The notes under the pieces: generated by a model
Told to the model about the DNA's origin: nothing
The model's input: the letters and a program-made list of their open reading frames with translations, nothing else
Database searches by the model: none
Program-made: the position numbers and the translations under genes
NCBI GenBank assembly: GCA_003427395.1
Contig: BFEA01000028.1
Location: forward strand, 1,692,269 to 1,717,903
Direction of reading: 5' to 3'
DNA: 25,635 bases
Source of the DNA: Chara braunii
Lineage: Eukaryota > Streptophyta > Charophyceae > Charales > Characeae
Part shown: positions 25,608-25,635 of the stretch, one piece after another
Numbering within the stretch: the first letter of the stretch is position 1
Layout of the letters: each line of letters opens with the position of its first letter

Positions 25608-25635
25608 CTAAGGTCGCTGTCTCTATGTGACGGAG

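Overview
The window reads as nuclear DNA of a plant-type eukaryote, with no bacterial or organellar gene content. Degenerate Ty3/gypsy and LINE retrotransposons, a tRNA-derived SINE-like element, TATA boxes, microsatellites and many minisatellites fill it. No host gene can be named with confidence. The gypsy pol wording (the tether motif NRADGLSRVEW and the HPQAN / ERGH integrase signature) and the large repeat load remind me of charophyte algae such as Chara. That is recall, not a search result. Runs of N at 691, 701, 781-782, 813, 2181-2182, 2193 and 6031 mark a short-read draft assembly.

Layout. 1-1540: noncoding, CTG-rich and full of short inverted repeats in its first 860 bases. 1544-2796: about 17 hairpins in tandem; most share a CCCTAGGGTTAGGG core but each copy carries its own self-complementary outer stem. 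3186-3470: 110-bp tandem repeat. 3472-5670: 3' half of a dead gypsy pol (RNase H, tether, integrase) in one frame with three internal stops. 5684-6250: second hairpin minisatellite directly behind pol. 6250-8460: noncoding, with a 54-bp repeat and further hairpins. 8478-8984 (minus): gag-like ORF with its own TATA box at 9184-9191. 9639-9931: TATTTTTA hairpins and a plus-strand TATA box. 10437-13075: four consecutive minisatellite families. 13078-14184: two open segments of an unknown acidic protein. 14242-18600: noncoding, with a diverged 637-bp duplication and a striking pair of hairpins at 16028-16224. 18610-22440: decayed LINE (endonuclease end, reverse transcriptase, C-terminal CCHC finger). 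22711-24113: higher-order A-B-A-B repeat, an inverted copy of it, and a SINE-like element between them. 24142-25602: tandem duplication, 35-bp minisatellite and a (CT)31 tract.

Most notable signal: at least five otherwise unrelated repeat families between 1.5 and 16.3 kb have copies that differ in stem sequence while keeping base pairing, by A-T/G-C exchanges and G.T wobbles. This looks like selection on, or a copying mechanism that preserves, foldback structure. It is absent from the AT-rich LINE. All identifications come from reading the sequence; no database or folding program was used.
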